From: Methanocella_A sp963792125
GTDB lineage: Archaea; Halobacteriota; Methanocellia; Methanocellales; Methanocellaceae
Assembly (NCBI GenBank): GCA_963792125.1
Contig: CAWBVA010000006.1
Span: forward strand, 57,146 to 121,145
Direction of reading: 5' to 3'
Length of the DNA stretch: 64,000 bases
The notes below the pieces were generated by a model. It did not search any database. It was given only the letters and a program-made list of their open reading frames with translations, and was not told the origin of the DNA. A program made the translations under genes and the position numbers. Every line of letters begins with the position of its first letter. The first letter of the stretch is position 1. Below, one piece after another: positions 17,527-26,663 of the stretch.

Positions 17527-18390
17527 TTGACGACGGGCACGCTTAAAACCGCATGTTCGCTCCTCGGGCGCCGTTACCGGGAAGAGGACCTTCAGCCGGG
17601 CACGGTCCGGCTGATCGGCCTGAAACAGGCCTGGAACGCCATCGTGGGCACCGGGGGCCAGTGTGGCATAGCCATGAATTTTACAGGCGCGCATGCGGTG
17701 TACGGGGAGAAGGCAGCCCGTCTGCCGATCGAGGAAGTACAGTCCTGGGTAGGGCAGAGCCTGATGGACATGGCCCTGAAGTACGCCGGCTCGCCGGATT
17801 TTCCCCGGCGTTCACTGGCACTTGCAGCTATGAACGCCCTCTCGCAGCCATTTATCCAGGAGAAGCGACTGGTAGACGAAGGGTACCGGGTGGACTTCGA
17901 GCTGGACAGGATTATCGGTAAGGACGACGTCGTGGCCGTGGTAGGCTACGGAGGCATGGTGCCGCGGATGGCGGGCCGTTGCCGGGAACTCCATGTGACA
18001 GATATTCGTCCCAGGGAATCGTTCCAGACTACTGTAGTCGGCCAGACTATCAGCTATGAGCCTCACGACATCTATGTACATGGGGCAGACGAGAACGAGC
18101 GCGTCCTTTCCCGGGCTGACGTGGTGCTTATCACTGCGTCAACGCTGGTCAACGAGACTTTCGGCGAGGTCGTCGGCTACTGCAGGAATTGCCGGGCGGT
18201 CGGCCTCTATGGCCCCAGTGGCATGCTGTTGCCGGAGACACTGTTCCGCGAGGGTATCGATTTCGTGCAGTCGGTACGGATTTCCGACCCCGGGCAGTTC
18301 GAGCGGGACGTCATCAACGATCCCGAAATGGAGAAGGCGCTTAAGGTCAACCAGTGCAGGTACACAGCATATAAGCCGCGGCAGGGCTGA
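17527..18390 (+). CDS. DUF364/DUF4213 family protein (putative heavy-metal chelation domain)
   Basis: 287 aa. The N-terminal enolase-like DUF4213 part spans about 1-95. The C-terminal DUF364 Rossmann-like part has a glycine motif, VAVVGYGGMVPRM, then VLITASTLVNETF and GLYGPSGMLLPE. These proteins occur beside metal, molybdate or corrinoid ABC importers and are thought to handle the imported metal; no activity is established to my knowledge. The start is TTG 17527, 21 nt after the binding-protein stop. The permease follows 3 nt after its stop, so it is part of the importer operon. Confidence 0.8.
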   Translation: MTTGTLKTACSLLGRRYREEDLQPGTVRLIGLKQAWNAIVGTGGQCGIAMNFTGAHAVYGEKAARLPIEEVQSWVGQSLMDMALKYAGSPDFPRRSLALAAMNALSQPFIQEKRLVDEGYRVDFELDRIIGKDDVVAVVGYGGMVPRMAGRCRELHVTDIRPRESFQTTVVGQTISYEPHDIYVHGADENERVLSRADVVLITASTLVNETFGEVVGYCRNCRAVGLYGPSGMLLPETLFREGIDFVQSVRISDPGQFERDVINDPEMEKALKVNQCRYTAYKPRQG

Positions 18391-18393
18391 CTG

Positions 18394-19410
18394 ATGAAAA
18401 ACGTGCTGAAAAGTATCTCGATCGACGTAGCGCTATGTCTGCTGCTGTTTGTCATTTTTATCATATCGTTGTTCAAGGGACGGTATGACATCGACCCGGT
18501 TACGGTCATAAAAATTTTACTGTCTCCGGTCATCCCGATTGAGCATACATGGCCGGCCGCAATGGACACAGTCGTATGGAACATCAGGCTTCCCCGGACC
18601 CTCGCGGTCATCCTGGTCGGGGCCGGGCTGTCCCTTTCGGGAGTGGCATTCCAGGGCACGTTCCGCAATCCCCTGGTATCGGAGCACATTCTCGGCGTAT
18701 CGACCGGCGCGGGGTTCGGCGCGTCACTGGCCATCCTCCTCTTCCCTGCAGTTTTTATGATACAGATATTCGCATTCGTCTTCGGTGTCGCTGCAGTAAG
18801 CTTTACCTTCCTGATCAGCAGGATTTACAAGAGGGACATTACGCTGGTCCTGGTTCTTGGAGGCATCATAGTAGGCGCATTATTTTCTGCATTCACGTCG
18901 CTGATTAAATACCTGGCCGATCCCTACGACAGGCTCCCCACGATAGTCTTCTGGCTGATGGGGTCATTCGCCAAAATTACTATGACTGAGGTATACTACG
19001 TCGCACCTGTCATCCTGGTATGCACGGCAATCATACTGCTCGTCCGGTGGAAGCTGAACGTGCTCTCCCTGGGCGAGGACGAGGCAAAATCGCTCGGGCT
19101 CAATACCAGGGTTTATGTGAGCATCATAGTACTCTGCGCTACGCTGATCACGGCCGCGTCGGTCTGCATCAGTGGCATTATCGGCTGGGTCGGTCTCGTC
19201 ATCCCCCACATCGGCCGCATGATCGTGGGGCCGGACCATGCCCGGCTGCTCCCGGTCACCATCCTGATCGGGGCATCCTACCTGCTAGCCGTGGACGTAA
19301 TAGCGAGGAACCTGACCATGTACGAAATCCCCATAGGCATTATCACGTCGATCGTCGGCGCGCCGTTCTTTATATATCTGCTCGGCAAGAACCGGGCGGG
19401 GTGGTCGTAA
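18394..19410 (+). CDS. FecCD-family ABC transporter permease
   Basis: 338 aa, BtuC/FecC type, about ten membrane helices. Forms the channel of an iron-siderophore, haem or corrinoid importer. The conserved regions are TVVWNIRLPRTLAVILVGAG, LSGVAFQGTFRNPLVSEHIL and GVSTGAGFGASLAI near the start. Later comes ISGIIGWVGLVIPHIGRMIV, the segment that contacts the ATPase. ATG 18394 lies 3 nt after the DUF364 stop codon and the ATPase start overlaps its stop, so the genes are translationally coupled. Confidence 0.93.
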   Translation: MKNVLKSISIDVALCLLLFVIFIISLFKGRYDIDPVTVIKILLSPVIPIEHTWPAAMDTVVWNIRLPRTLAVILVGAGLSLSGVAFQGTFRNPLVSEHILGVSTGAGFGASLAILLFPAVFMIQIFAFVFGVAAVSFTFLISRIYKRDITLVLVLGGIIVGALFSAFTSLIKYLADPYDRLPTIVFWLMGSFAKITMTEVYYVAPVILVCTAIILLVRWKLNVLSLGEDEAKSLGLNTRVYVSIIVLCATLITAASVCISGIIGWVGLVIPHIGRMIVGPDHARLLPVTILIGASYLLAVDVIARNLTMYEIPIGIITSIVGAPFFIYLLGKNRAGWS

Positions 19411-20195
19411 TGCCTGCGCGGCTCGAGATCCGGGACGTCGCTTACTCATACACAGGAAAAAAGGACGTGTTCACAGGCATATCGTTCGATGTGGACAGGG
19501 GAGACGTCTTTTGCGTCCTGGGGCCGAACGGCTCGGGCAAGTCGACGCTGCTCCGGTGCCTCTGCAACATACTGAAGACGAGCAGGGGGACGATATGCAT
19601 CGACGGCAACCCCCTATCGGCCATGAGCTACAAGGACATCGCCAGGCGCGTGGGATATATACCGCAGATGCATCACCCGACGTTCCCGTACAAGGTAAAG
19701 GAAGTCGTGCTGATGGGACGTTCCCCGCACATGGGCATGACACAGACGCCCGGGAGGAGAGACCACGAAATTGCCATGGAAGCCCTTGAATCCCTGCACA
19801 TTGAAAACCTTGCCGAGAGGCCATATACCGAGATCAGCGGCGGCGAGATGCAGCTGGTCATGCTGGCCAGGGTCCTGGCGCAGCAGCCGGATGTGCTCCT
19901 GATGGACGAGCCGACCTCGCATCTGGATGTCGGCAACCAGATACGCATCATCAGGACAGTCATCGATCTGTCCCGCAAGGGTATGTCGGTGGTGATGACA
20001 TCACACTTCCCTGACCATGCCCTGCTTTCGCACTTCAAGGTCGGCATCATGAAAGAGGGACGCCTGACTGACATCGGCCCCGCGGACCAGGTCATCTCCG
20101 AAGAGAGTATGAAAAGGACATATGGCGCCGACATCAGGATCGTATACGTGGGCGGCGACGTCGGCCGGAAAGTATGCGTCCCGGTAATCATATGA
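19410..20195 (+). CDS. ABC transporter ATP-binding protein (FecE/BtuD type)
   Basis: 261 aa from ATG 19410, which overlaps the permease TAA; GGTGGT lies upstream. Walker A is GPNGSGKST (about 39), the Q-loop lies in GYIPQMHH, the signature is ISGGEMQLVMLAR, Walker B is VLLMDEPTSHLD and the switch His is in TSHFPDHAL. It powers the importer formed with the 18394 permease. The substrate cannot be told from the ATPase. A longer open frame upstream of 19410 is a shadow over the permease gene. Confidence 0.95.
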   Translation: MPARLEIRDVAYSYTGKKDVFTGISFDVDRGDVFCVLGPNGSGKSTLLRCLCNILKTSRGTICIDGNPLSAMSYKDIARRVGYIPQMHHPTFPYKVKEVVLMGRSPHMGMTQTPGRRDHEIAMEALESLHIENLAERPYTEISGGEMQLVMLARVLAQQPDVLLMDEPTSHLDVGNQIRIIRTVIDLSRKGMSVVMTSHFPDHALLSHFKVGIMKEGRLTDIGPADQVISEESMKRTYGADIRIVYVGGDVGRKVCVPVII

Positions 20196-20425
20196 GTCCC
20201 ATGCCGTGACTGTGACGCGCACGCGCGCGATCGGCCGGGAGAGCCATATGACAATTATCAAAGATGGGCTTTCCCATAGCTTATTTAATTAACTAATATC
20301 GTCCTGACATCCCATGTAAGATCAGGTTCTTGTGTCAGGGGCGAAGTGATCGAATAGTAATGTTCGATCTGAATAAACAACAATAGAGCAACGCAAGCCA
20401 TTTTCAGATTATTCTATGAAAAAAA

Positions 20426-20962
20426 TTATTCTTTCTTCCACTTGTCCGCAAGAGCCCGGATATCCCCGGCCCGGCCCATGGCGGCCTGTGCCTCCGCAGC
20501 CCGGTCTTCCAGCATCGCATCGCATGCGCTTTCCATTTCCTTCGCCATCTCCCGGAACCGCTTGCACTCGTCGATGTGGGCCAGGGACTTTTTCGCATAC
20601 TCGTTGCCGGAGTCTTCGACCATGGACATGACCTCCCGGAACTTTTTGGCCGCCGCGTCAGTGCTCTGGCGGGCGGCGATGAACTCCTCGCCCGCGTTCA
20701 CATATGCCTCGTGGCCGTAATAGTCGAGGCCGTTCCGGATGGAGTCGACAGCGTTCTCCAGCTCTTCCAGCCCGTCGTCGTAGATGGGCCTCAGGAAGGA
20801 TGCCACGAAATTACTTTCCTCGGTAGCCTGGGTAAGCGTGCCGGCCTGCTTCGCTGCGAGCTGGTCCTCGTTCATGCTGAGGAGTTTCAGGGCCGTAGCC
20901 AATGCTATGACGATCAGGAAAATGAATATGAGGACAACGGTGAGTCCGCCAAGGTCGAACAT
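20426..20962 (-). CDS. Membrane-anchored helical protein of unknown function
   Basis: 178 aa. One N-terminal transmembrane helix (about 5-27, GGLTVVLIFIFLIVIALATA) is followed by an Ala/Glu/Lys-rich, largely alpha-helical domain with coiled-coil character. I do not recognise the family. A single anchor with a helical body would suit a tethering or signalling role, but nothing more can be said. Monocistronic by appearance; convergent with the ABC importer operon. Confidence 0.65.
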   Translation of the reverse strand: MFDLGGLTVVLIFIFLIVIALATALKLLSMNEDQLAAKQAGTLTQATEESNFVASFLRPIYDDGLEELENAVDSIRNGLDYYGHEAYVNAGEEFIAARQSTDAAAKKFREVMSMVEDSGNEYAKKSLAHIDECKRFREMAKEMESACDAMLEDRAAEAQAAMGRAGDIRALADKWKKE

Positions 20963-21055
20963 CTTCTCGCACCTGCACGGATAAAGGGTATGATCATATA
21001 AAAGTGTTAGGATGTACTGCGGCTGTCTGGCACAGGCAGCGGCCTGCAGCCGACG

Positions 21056-21310
21056 TCATGCGACGAGAACGCCCACCGCAGCCTTCTGCTTGCTGTTCTG
21101 CTCCCGGAGCACCACGTCGATGACGCCGGGGGGCGCATTCGTCTCTACCAGGATTTTCCGCTCGAAGCTGTACCATTCGCTGTAGTCCACATGGTCGACC
21201 GCATATCCCATGCCTGAGAGGTGGTCCTTGATACCGTGCAGGTACGCGTCCTTCAGGTTCGCGATGTCCGTGAACTCGTCATCGAGCATCAGCTCTACGA
21301 TCTTAATCAT
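21056..21310 (-). CDS. Small hypothetical protein
   Basis: 84 aa from ATG 21310 (MIKIVELMLDDEFTDIANLK), with GGAG 8 nt upstream. The frame stays open further upstream to 21505, but that part is poor in coding character. The predicted fold is a short alpha/beta protein, perhaps ferredoxin-like. Not recognised; unrelated in sequence to its neighbours. Confidence 0.6.
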   Translation of the reverse strand: MIKIVELMLDDEFTDIANLKDAYLHGIKDHLSGMGYAVDHVDYSEWYSFERKILVETNAPPGVIDVVLREQNSKQKAAVGVLVA

Positions 21311-21526
21311 GTTCCGGCTCCATTGTCTCATAATCATATAAGTACTAGTATGCAACCTGTTTTTTTCGCGGGTTTTGCGGTGGATGGCCGCGGCAATAAC
21401 GCCATGGACATCAAGCCGTTCGCGGAACAGGCAAATTCCGGCCGGTGCAGACCGCTGTGGTGCAAAAAATATATCTGTATGCGTGATCAACGTTTGAACA
21501 GTCAATCATCAGGGGATTGTGCATTT

Positions 21527-22012
21527 ATGGAACGTATCTACTACCATTTTCCGGCTAACATCGATTTCGAGCGCAGCTACGGCTACAACGCCGACATGCG
21601 TTACCTGCTGAAAGTAATGGCGAGCATTCACGGCAAGTCCGGCTCCATGGAATTCGATACCCAGGGTCCGGACGTGAAGCGGCATGTGGATAACGTGCGT
21701 GCACGCCGGGACGTCACTGTAGACGTAGCCGAAAGGAGAGTGGACTTCCTGCCGCTCAACCCGAATAACCTGGCCAGCGTCCTGCAGGGTTTACAGCCGG
21801 ACGGCACAGCGGACTTCCGGGTGACCGTCGGGTACACCTACGTGGACAAGAACTTCGACCGGATGCCCCTCGAGGGGGACGTGTTCCTTGTGCGGGCGAA
21901 CGTCGAAGACGGACTGACGCTCCAGGTGGCCTGCATCAAAGGCCAGGGCCGTACCACTCCGGAAGAGATCGCCAACACGATAGAGACGCAGCTGAAGAAC
22001 TTCAAGGGCTGA
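21527..22012 (+). CDS. Hypothetical protein in operon with transglutaminase-like surface protein
   Basis: 161 aa from ATG 21527 (MERIYYHFPANIDFERSYGY), with AGGGGAT about 9 nt upstream. The frame is open further left but lacks coding character. Soluble, mixed alpha/beta, no signal peptide. I do not recognise it. The next gene starts 14 nt downstream, so the two are probably cotranscribed with the DUF2240 gene. Confidence 0.65.
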   Translation: MERIYYHFPANIDFERSYGYNADMRYLLKVMASIHGKSGSMEFDTQGPDVKRHVDNVRARRDVTVDVAERRVDFLPLNPNNLASVLQGLQPDGTADFRVTVGYTYVDKNFDRMPLEGDVFLVRANVEDGLTLQVACIKGQGRTTPEEIANTIETQLKNFKG

Positions 22013-22026
22013 AGAGGCAGGCGGAC

Positions 22027-23565
22027 ATGAAAACGTGTGCTCCTGCCGGGCACGTTATCTTCGTGATTATTCTGATTTTGCTCGGGCTCGTCGTACAGCC
22101 GGCTGGCGCAGAGACAATTGTCGTCGGCGGCCAGGTAAGCTCGCACGGCCACGCAACGATCACCGATACAATTACAGTCAGCAACCTTAAGGACCTGCCG
22201 GAAGGCGCGTACGTTACATACAATGCGCCGATCTACGGCAGCTTTGTCGACGACGGCTACTCCCAGGCCGTTTCAGCGCAGACCCAGACGGCCAGCGTCA
22301 CGCCTGCATCAGCTACTGAGATGCAGGACTCGTCGGGCAACCTGAATATCCACTACAGGCAGTACAAGTGGCTGCTGAACGGCTCGCAGGGAAGCACATT
22401 CACGGCCACTGTCACGACATCGTTCGACTATACGGTCACGGCCGATCCGCAGCCCCGCGTGTTCGCCGACCCATTTACGTCCCCCGGCGGCATTACGGCG
22501 GGAGCGACCACCGAAGCGGAAGCAGTGGACATGATCGCGAACTACGTCAAGCTGAACGACCCTGGTAATTGCGTGAGCAGAGCCAACCTCATGCTATCAC
22601 AGCTCCAGAGCGCGGGCATCCAGGGGAGGGTCGTCCAGGGCATCACCGTCGACACCCCGTTGACGACACCGCAGTTCGTCTACGACAACGCGATACACCA
22701 GCTGTCGATCACCTGGCCGAAGGAGCTGCACGTGTGGGTAGAAGTATATTACCCGTCGGAAGGAAAATGGGTGTCCTATGATCCTTCATCGAACAAAGGG
22801 TTTGCCGACCAGCGACACCTGGCGATGGGCACATCGCCGGCCACGGACAGTACGCTCTTCCGGGTCAACGTTTACGCGAATAGCGGCGTATCCATAAACA
22901 GAAATTCCGCGATGGCGTTCACCGGCGTCTCGGATACGGGCAGCTACACGTTCCGCTATCTCGACCCGGCGCCCGCCGGTATAAGCGCTCAGAATTTCCC
23001 GATGGGCCGGGAGATGACCAGCCACCCGACGGTAACACCGACACCGACCCCTGTGCCCACGCCTACGCCTACAGCTACACCGGTACCTTCTGTTACACCG
23101 ACGCCGACACCAACCCCGACACAGAATGCTACCATAACCCCGTCGCCGACGCCAGGCGCAAGTGTAACGCCTGTGCCGACGCAGCCGCCGGTCCACCGGG
23201 ACCTGAACCTGACCACCGGAGGGGAACGATATTTCGTCACGGGCACTCTGGTCGATGCTAAGACGGGTATGCCGGTAGACAGGGTGACGATCACGCTGGA
23301 CGGCGAACCGGTTATCGCTGGTCCGGACGGGACGTTCTCGATCGAGGCAGCGGATGGCGCTCATTCACTGATCGTCAGCGCTCCCGGCTACGAATCGATC
23401 AATACCAGTGTCATTGTGGCAGGAGGAAACCTGACTGAAACTCTGAAGCTCAGCCAGATACCTGCCGCCGACAGCCCACGGCCGGGCGGCATCCCGTGCT
23501 GTGGATTACCGCTGGCGGCCCTGGTGCTACTGATCATCGGATTGTACAGGCATGGACGAGCTTAA
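22027..23565 (+). CDS. Surface-anchored transglutaminase-like protein with TP linker
   Basis: 512 aa. Signal peptide (1-28, MKTCAPAGHVIFVIILILLG); extracellular N-terminal domain; transglutaminase-like core (about 160-260) with the expected triad: Cys in NCVSRANLMLSQL, His in LHVWVEVYYP and Asp in WVSYDPSSN. A Thr-Pro linker follows (about 335-395), then a carboxypeptidase-regulatory-like beta domain (YFVTGTLVDAKTGMPVDRV ... DGTFSIEAADGAHSLIVSAP) and a C-terminal transmembrane helix with basic tail. It probably acts at the outer cell surface on proteins, as a protease or cross-linker; which of these is unknown. Its last 14 bases overlap the DUF2240 gene. Confidence 0.85.
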   Translation: MKTCAPAGHVIFVIILILLGLVVQPAGAETIVVGGQVSSHGHATITDTITVSNLKDLPEGAYVTYNAPIYGSFVDDGYSQAVSAQTQTASVTPASATEMQDSSGNLNIHYRQYKWLLNGSQGSTFTATVTTSFDYTVTADPQPRVFADPFTSPGGITAGATTEAEAVDMIANYVKLNDPGNCVSRANLMLSQLQSAGIQGRVVQGITVDTPLTTPQFVYDNAIHQLSITWPKELHVWVEVYYPSEGKWVSYDPSSNKGFADQRHLAMGTSPATDSTLFRVNVYANSGVSINRNSAMAFTGVSDTGSYTFRYLDPAPAGISAQNFPMGREMTSHPTVTPTPTPVPTPTPTATPVPSVTPTPTPTPTQNATITPSPTPGASVTPVPTQPPVHRDLNLTTGGERYFVTGTLVDAKTGMPVDRVTITLDGEPVIAGPDGTFSIEAADGAHSLIVSAPGYESINTSVIVAGGNLTETLKLSQIPAADSPRPGGIPCCGLPLAALVLLIIGLYRHGRA

Positions 23566-24010
23566 AGTCGTAATCGCGGAACCGTTCAGGATAAGGGGCA
23601 AGGCCCGGCTGACGCCGGCAGAGTTCACCTTCACGCTGACGCTGGAGCTTAAATGGCTGACGCCCGAGGAGAGCAGACAGGTCATCGACGAAGGGCTGAA
23701 ATCCGGGCTCCTGAAGGAGGAAAAAGGGAAGATAGCCCCGGCCTTCGACTACCGGAACGTCGCCGTGCCCCGGGGGTTCAGGCCTGGCTTCGACCTTTTC
23801 AAGAAGAAATCGTTGCTTGAACGGGTCGTTGATCTGCTGGCCGGTTCCGGCATGAGCGAGGCTGAAGCGCAAGAGCTTATCGGTCAAAAGCAGGAGCACC
23901 TGTCCGGTTACGTGACACCGGAAGTCGCAGGGCTGATTGTCGGGAAGGAAAGAGGGCTTGACGTACAGCCCTATATCGACGAGGCTTTCGCGGGACTGGT
24001 AAAAAAGTGA
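23552..24010 (+). CDS. DUF2240 family archaeal protein
   Basis: 152 aa. The pattern LTPAEFTFTLTLELKWLTPEESRQVIDEGLKSGLL followed by a central ...FRPGFDLF motif and a helical C-terminus matches DUF2240, an archaea-restricted family of unknown function. The start region probably folds as a winged helix. It overlaps the end of the transglutaminase-like gene by 14 nt, so it is translationally coupled. Confidence 0.75.
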   Translation: MDELKVVIAEPFRIRGKARLTPAEFTFTLTLELKWLTPEESRQVIDEGLKSGLLKEEKGKIAPAFDYRNVAVPRGFRPGFDLFKKKSLLERVVDLLAGSGMSEAEAQELIGQKQEHLSGYVTPEVAGLIVGKERGLDVQPYIDEAFAGLVKK

Positions 24011-24011
24011 T

Positions 24012-24251
24012 CTATCGTGCCGCGACCATTTTCATGAGGACTTTCAGGATTTCGGCAACCGCGTACATAGCCAGTAGCAGCGGCGGGATAAAAGCGACCA
24101 GCATTATGGCTGCTTCGACCCACTGGTCGAACCACGGAAGCATGCCTTTCCACTGGCAGATGAGCACGACGCCGCATATCACCCATATGATCAGTACGAT
24201 CGGGAACCCGATACTGTCCAATCGCCTTCTCCATTTGCCCGTCTTCGACAC
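24012..24251 (-). CDS. Small two-helix membrane protein
   Basis: 79 aa. Two predicted transmembrane helices (about 15-34, FPIVLIIWVICGVVLICQW, and 47-70, AAIMLVAFIPPLLLAMYAVA) with a basic N-terminus. Function not recognised. Convergent with the DUF2240 gene, with only 1 nt between the stops. Confidence 0.6.
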   Translation of the reverse strand: MSKTGKWRRRLDSIGFPIVLIIWVICGVVLICQWKGMLPWFDQWVEAAIMLVAFIPPLLLAMYAVAEILKVLMKMVAAR

Positions 24252-24412
24252 CGTCCTGCCTTCAGGGTAATTGAGTGGTTACGGGTATAAATAATCACCA
24301 TCAGGCTGGAGACAGGGCCGGGCTCGATGAGATTAAAAACGGTCAGGCTCATAGCAGCCGGACTGGCGCCGCCTCGCATGCGTACGCGTCAGAGGCATAT
24401 GCAGGCCTATGT

Positions 24413-24892
24413 TCAAGCGCGCTTGTACTTCCCGATGATCTCCGTCTCGTCGAGCACGTGCCCCTTCATGGCAGCTGACCACAGTGCTCTTCGACAGCAT
24501 GGACGGCAGGTCGAGCACACTGTCCAGCGCTAGGATACGGAAGTGGTAGTGGTGCGCATTCCCGGGCGGGGGACAGGGACCGGTATAGCCGACGTCCCCA
24601 GGTCGTTCTTGCCCTGTGAAGCGCCCGTCTTAATGATCTCGAATGCAGACATGCCTTCCTCGAACCCGCTTACAGTGCCCGGGATGTTGTAGACGAGCCA
24701 GTGGGTGAAGACGCGGCCCGGCGCATCAGGGTCCTCGACAATCAGCGTGAAAGTCTCGGTCCCGGCGGGCGCCCCGTTCCAGGAGACGTCCGGCGTAATA
24801 TCCTCCCCGTCGCAGGTGAACTTCTCCGGGATGAAGCCGCCGGGCTCGAAAGACGTGCTATTCAGCTTCAGTGTTCTGGTGACACTCATCAT
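24413..24892 (-). CDS. YbhB/YbcL family (PEBP-like) protein, two compensating frameshifts
   Basis: Raf-kinase-inhibitor-like/phosphatidylethanolamine-binding fold protein. From ATG 24892: FEPGGFIPEKFTCDGEDITP, LIVEDPDAPGRVFTHWLVYN, NDLG. One G appears missing from a G-run near 24601, after which a second frame reads DVGYTGPCPPPGNAHHYHF, LALDSVLDL and MLSKSTVV. A further indel near 24470 leads to AMKGHVLDETEIIGKYKRA and a stop at 24413. The ligand-site residues DPDAP and GPCPPPGxxHHY are all present. The span is exactly 160 codons, the usual family length, so sequence errors are the likely cause. Confidence 0.85.
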
Positions 24893-25169
24893 GATACCAT
24901 GGCCTCTTCCAATAATAAGTGTTTGAGTGTCGTTATATTAGTAATCCGCACATTCACCAGACGGCAGAAAAGCTCGTATAATAATTTCAGAAGGGGAGAA
25001 ATATTGAGCATACAGGACTCTCGCGGGAACAGTTACATGCCGGATGGAACGCGTGAGCAGTGAATAAAGAGAGAATGTAACAGATAATTGCCTTTTTTAT
25101 GCGCTTACTGTTTTAAACGCATGTATCGATTGTTTTTTAATTCATTTACAGATTCACGGAGAGGGTACG

Positions 25170-25589
25170 ATGACATCGCAAAAGCTATTGGATTTAATGA
25201 ACAAGGGTATTGCCCGGGAACTGCAGGTCTCCATCCAGTATATGTGGCAGCATGTCCAGTGGTCCGGCGTAAAAGGCTATGCCGTGCACGACGCGTTCAA
25301 GAAGATTGGCATCGCGGAGATGAAGCATGCCGAAAAGATAGCGGAACGGCTGTTTTACCTCGGGGGGAAGCCGACGACCAAGCCCGGAAACATCGTCGTG
25401 GGCGACAACCTGAAGGAGATGCTGGAATCGGATATAAAAGCCGAGGACGAGGCCATTAAATTGTACAAGGAGATCATCGGGGTTGCCGAGAAAGAGGGAG
25501 ACGTCACCACTGCGCATATATTCCGGAGCATTCTGGAGGAAGAGGAAGATCACCAGGACACCTTCACCACGTTGAACGATGAAGTATGA
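25170..25589 (+). CDS. Ferritin-like / bacterioferritin-type protein
   Basis: 139 aa four-helix bundle. Ferroxidase ligands are visible: Glu in ARELQVSIQYMW, the E-x-x-H pair in AEMKHAEKI, Glu in KAEDEAIKLYKE and the E-x-x-H pair in EEEDHQD. It stores or detoxifies iron, or protects DNA if Dps-like; the length (139 aa, shorter than classic bacterioferritin) does not decide. The ribosome-binding site GGAGAGG lies 5-6 nt before ATG 25170. Monocistronic. Confidence 0.85.
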   Translation: MTSQKLLDLMNKGIARELQVSIQYMWQHVQWSGVKGYAVHDAFKKIGIAEMKHAEKIAERLFYLGGKPTTKPGNIVVGDNLKEMLESDIKAEDEAIKLYKEIIGVAEKEGDVTTAHIFRSILEEEEDHQDTFTTLNDEV

Positions 25590-26281
25590 TTCCGGCTTTA
25601 CCGGAGGCACTGTCCGAATTTTCCATCGGCCGGTGACTAAAGCGGACCGGGAAGGTAAACGTCCGTCAGGCCACTGTCGACAATAGCCATGCTCATTGCC
25701 GGGCTATTGCGGCTCATACTGATACTCGCCGGGTCAGTCTGCCTGGCGAATTCCCCGGCTTCATTGTACGGCTCCGGAGTAGTTCCGGTACCTGCACGGG
25801 AGTGCCTGTGAGACAGGCGGATACAGCCGGAAATGTCATCCCGGCCTGACCGGGCGGCAGTATTGTAAGTAAAAACGTTTTTTTATGCGGCGCCACCCAT
25901 AATACATGGAATATTTAACCGGTTATATAGAAAATTGTATAATAGATATACATTTATTGAAAACTCTTTATCTACCATATAAAGTATATTAAAATAACAG
26001 TTGCATGTTTTAACATGAATATAAAACCAATCGTTAAAAACATAATATTTTCTATAGCAATACTTTGTTAAAAGCAAATATTTGACAAAGTTCATATATT
26101 CATAATATATTTTGTATAATTTGTCCGTACATGCCTGTTGTACCCGTTTATATAGTTCATAAATCCTAATTAGCAATCATGCGCCGGGGGTCCTGGCGTC
26201 TAAGTCGCAAGCTATAAACCCCCCACACGTTGCTGCTAATGCCGGGTCCCTGCGCAATAAACAAACAAGCTGGTAATCCCT
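25590..26281. other. Intergenic region with an AT-rich island and a foldable leader
   Basis: 25620-25870 has ordinary composition but no credible ORF. 25900-26170 is strongly AT-rich; an open frame there on the minus strand is compositional, not a gene. 26179-26256 turns GC-rich and can fold: GGGGG (26186-26190) can pair with the CCCCC run (26219-26224), and GCGCCGGGGGTCC has a partly complementary partner GGGTCCCTGCGC further on. This could be a structured leader of the regulator at 26282, or a small RNA. Confidence 0.4.
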
Positions 26282-26629
26282 ATGGAAATACTCAAAACCA
26301 TCTCATATGCCGGAACAATGGAAGTACTCGCCTCGCTCGGAAAGGGCCGGAAACGCTTTACAGAGATCATGTTCGAGACCAAGCTGAACCCGGGAATCCT
26401 CAACAGGGTCCTGAAGACGCTGATCGGCTCCGGGATCGTGCTCAAGTGCGCCGAAGACGAGGGCTACGAGCTGACTGAGAAGGGCATCAAGATCTCGGGA
26501 TACATACTGAAGATCGTCGAGACATCGGGAAATGAGAAGCCGGAAAACATGAAGCTGATTAACTACGCTCGCGACCCGGCTGGAACAGGTAAAAATCCTC
26601 CCGGTAGCTTAACCCGCTCCGGGTTTTAG
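26282..26629 (+). CDS. Winged-helix transcriptional regulator
   Basis: 115 aa. MEILKTISYAGTMEVLASLG, RKRFTEIMFETKLNPGILNR, VLKTLIGSGIVLK and YELTEKGIKISGYI form a winged-helix HxlR/ArsR-like fold with the recognition helix at about 34-48. No metal or ligand cysteine pattern is visible apart from a single Cys. The C-terminal 20 residues are encoded partly by a hairpin (26611-26625) and may not be native; a late frameshift is possible. The target is unknown. The histidine kinase at 26664 converges on it. Confidence 0.75.
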   Translation: MEILKTISYAGTMEVLASLGKGRKRFTEIMFETKLNPGILNRVLKTLIGSGIVLKCAEDEGYELTEKGIKISGYILKIVETSGNEKPENMKLINYARDPAGTGKNPPGSLTRSGF

Positions 26630-26640
26630 CTACTATTTTG
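26611..26640 (+). terminator. Hairpin terminator at the end of the regulator gene
   Basis: AACCCG-ctc-CGGGTT (26611-26625) is followed by TTAGCTACTATTTTGCTTTT. It overlaps the last codons of the regulator frame. Confidence 0.5.
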
Positions 26641-26663
26641 CTTTTATATCATTTCTTTTCCCA

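Noticed and set aside
19020..19409. N-terminal extension of the ABC ATPase
   Set aside because: It lies antiphase over the permease and lacks coding character; ATG 19410 has a proper site and standard N-terminus.
25883..26176. 97-codon ORF in the AT-rich island
   Set aside because: Composed of Tyr/Asn/Lys/Ile from AT-rich codons, with no ribosome-binding site and no similarity to neighbours' codon use.
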